Assembly (NCBI GenBank): GCA_027010905.1
Contig: JALVBA010000327.1
Coordinates: forward strand, 1-5,751
Source of the DNA: Marinilabiliaceae bacterium
GTDB taxonomy: Bacteria; Bacteroidota; Bacteroidia; Bacteroidales; Marinilabiliaceae
Direction of reading: 5' to 3'
DNA: 5,751 nt
Position 1 is the first letter of the stretch. Each line of letters opens with the position of its first letter. Shown in pieces: positions 5,329 through 5,751 of this stretch. The notes below the pieces were generated by a model. That model saw only the letters and a list, made by a program, of their open reading frames with translations. It did no database searches and was not told the origin of the DNA. Both the position numbers and the translations under genes were made by a program.

Positions 5329-5751
5329 TTTCGTTGTATCTTATGAAAGGTTGAATAATTGAAACAGAGTCGATAAAACGTCCGGTAAACCAAATTGTAT
5401 CCAATTCAATTTCAACAGCCATTCCACAATCTCCCGACACATAGGTTAGGTCTCTGTTGTATGTGAACCAAACGGTGTCGATTAACGTTTTAACTTTTAC
5501 CAGATAAGCAGTAGTATCGGCGTGCATTGAGAGCGGTAAAAACATTTTACTGAGAGAACCGCTATCATACAGTAAGCTGTCTTCTCTTCCAATACCTAAA
5601 ACGTAGAGGTTGGTTAACACAGTATCTTTATCTGAATGAGAGTAGGCTGAATATAGCCCAACCTGAGCGGCATTTTGATTTGATAAACAGATATCAGATG
5701 ATTCGCACCGCCCGAACACAACCCCAAGTATTGCTACTAATAATATATAAT
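5297..5751 (-). CDS. DUF6452 family exported protein/lipoprotein (5' end outside window)
   Basis: The frame is open to the right-hand edge. GTG at 5719 is the first start-like codon within the window, but the upstream residues YILLVAILGVVFGRC form a hydrophobic export segment, so the true start is off the edge by a few codons. The mature part begins CESSDICLSNQNAAQVGLYSAY and continues with strand-rich sequence (about 140 residues), as in DUF6452, a Bacteroidota family of unknown function commonly paired with DUF6048. A Cys at the end of the hydrophobic segment suggests a lipoprotein, but the residue before it is Arg (FGRC), which breaks the usual small-residue rule at position -1 of a lipobox. 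Two further Cys (in DICL and SGDCGM) could form a disulphide. The stop (TAG at 5299) lies inside the DUF6048 gene. Confidence 0.82.
   Translation of the reverse strand, partial: YILLVAILGVVFGRCESSDICLSNQNAAQVGLYSAYSHSDKDTVLTNLYVLGIGREDSLLYDSGSLSKMFLPLSMHADTTAYLVKVKTLIDTVWFTYNRDLTYVSGDCGMAVEIELDTIWFTGRFIDSVSIIQPFIRYNENVENIKLYID

Overview
The window looks like a chromosomal segment from a member of the Bacteroidota, probably Bacteroidales or a close relative. The signs are a DUF4271 membrane protein, a hemD-type uroporphyrinogen-III synthase, rnpA and yidD in one co-directional series, together with DUF6048 and DUF6452 family proteins. DNA is AT-rich, Shine-Dalgarno sequences are mostly absent, and one candidate promoter fits the Bacteroidota -7 consensus TAnnTTTG. 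Family names come from recognising sequence motifs, not from a search.

Left part (1-1183, + strand): an accessory two-gene module. The first gene is cut by the window start. It encodes the C-terminal part of an ImmA/IrrE-type zinc metalloprotease, which in this family usually sits behind an N-terminal Xre helix-turn-helix. The second encodes a PIN-like DUF4411 protein (putative RNase). Protease-repressor plus PIN nuclease is a toxin-antitoxin-like or stress/defence-like layout. The PIN gene has no ATG/GTG/TTG that would include its first catalytic Asp, so its true start is probably a non-canonical ATT or ATA overlapping the end of the protease gene.

Junction (1184-1257): a short convergent intergenic stretch with a perfect 7-bp hairpin.

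Middle part (1258-3930, - strand): a housekeeping cluster read right to left as DUF4271, hemD (TTG start), rnpA, yidD. It mixes tetrapyrrole synthesis, tRNA 5' maturation and membrane protein insertion. A candidate promoter lies just upstream of the DUF4271 gene, and a long imperfect inverted repeat fills the hemD-rnpA gap.

Right part (4017-5751, - strand): DUF6452 (5' end outside the window), DUF6048 with a signal peptide and barrel-like strands, overlapping by 32 bases, then a LOG-family (TIGR00730) nucleotide hydrolase-like protein whose PGGxGTxxE motif is altered to PGSTGTLDE. No gene-free stretch exceeds 90 bases. No tRNA, rRNA, CRISPR array or insertion sequence was seen.
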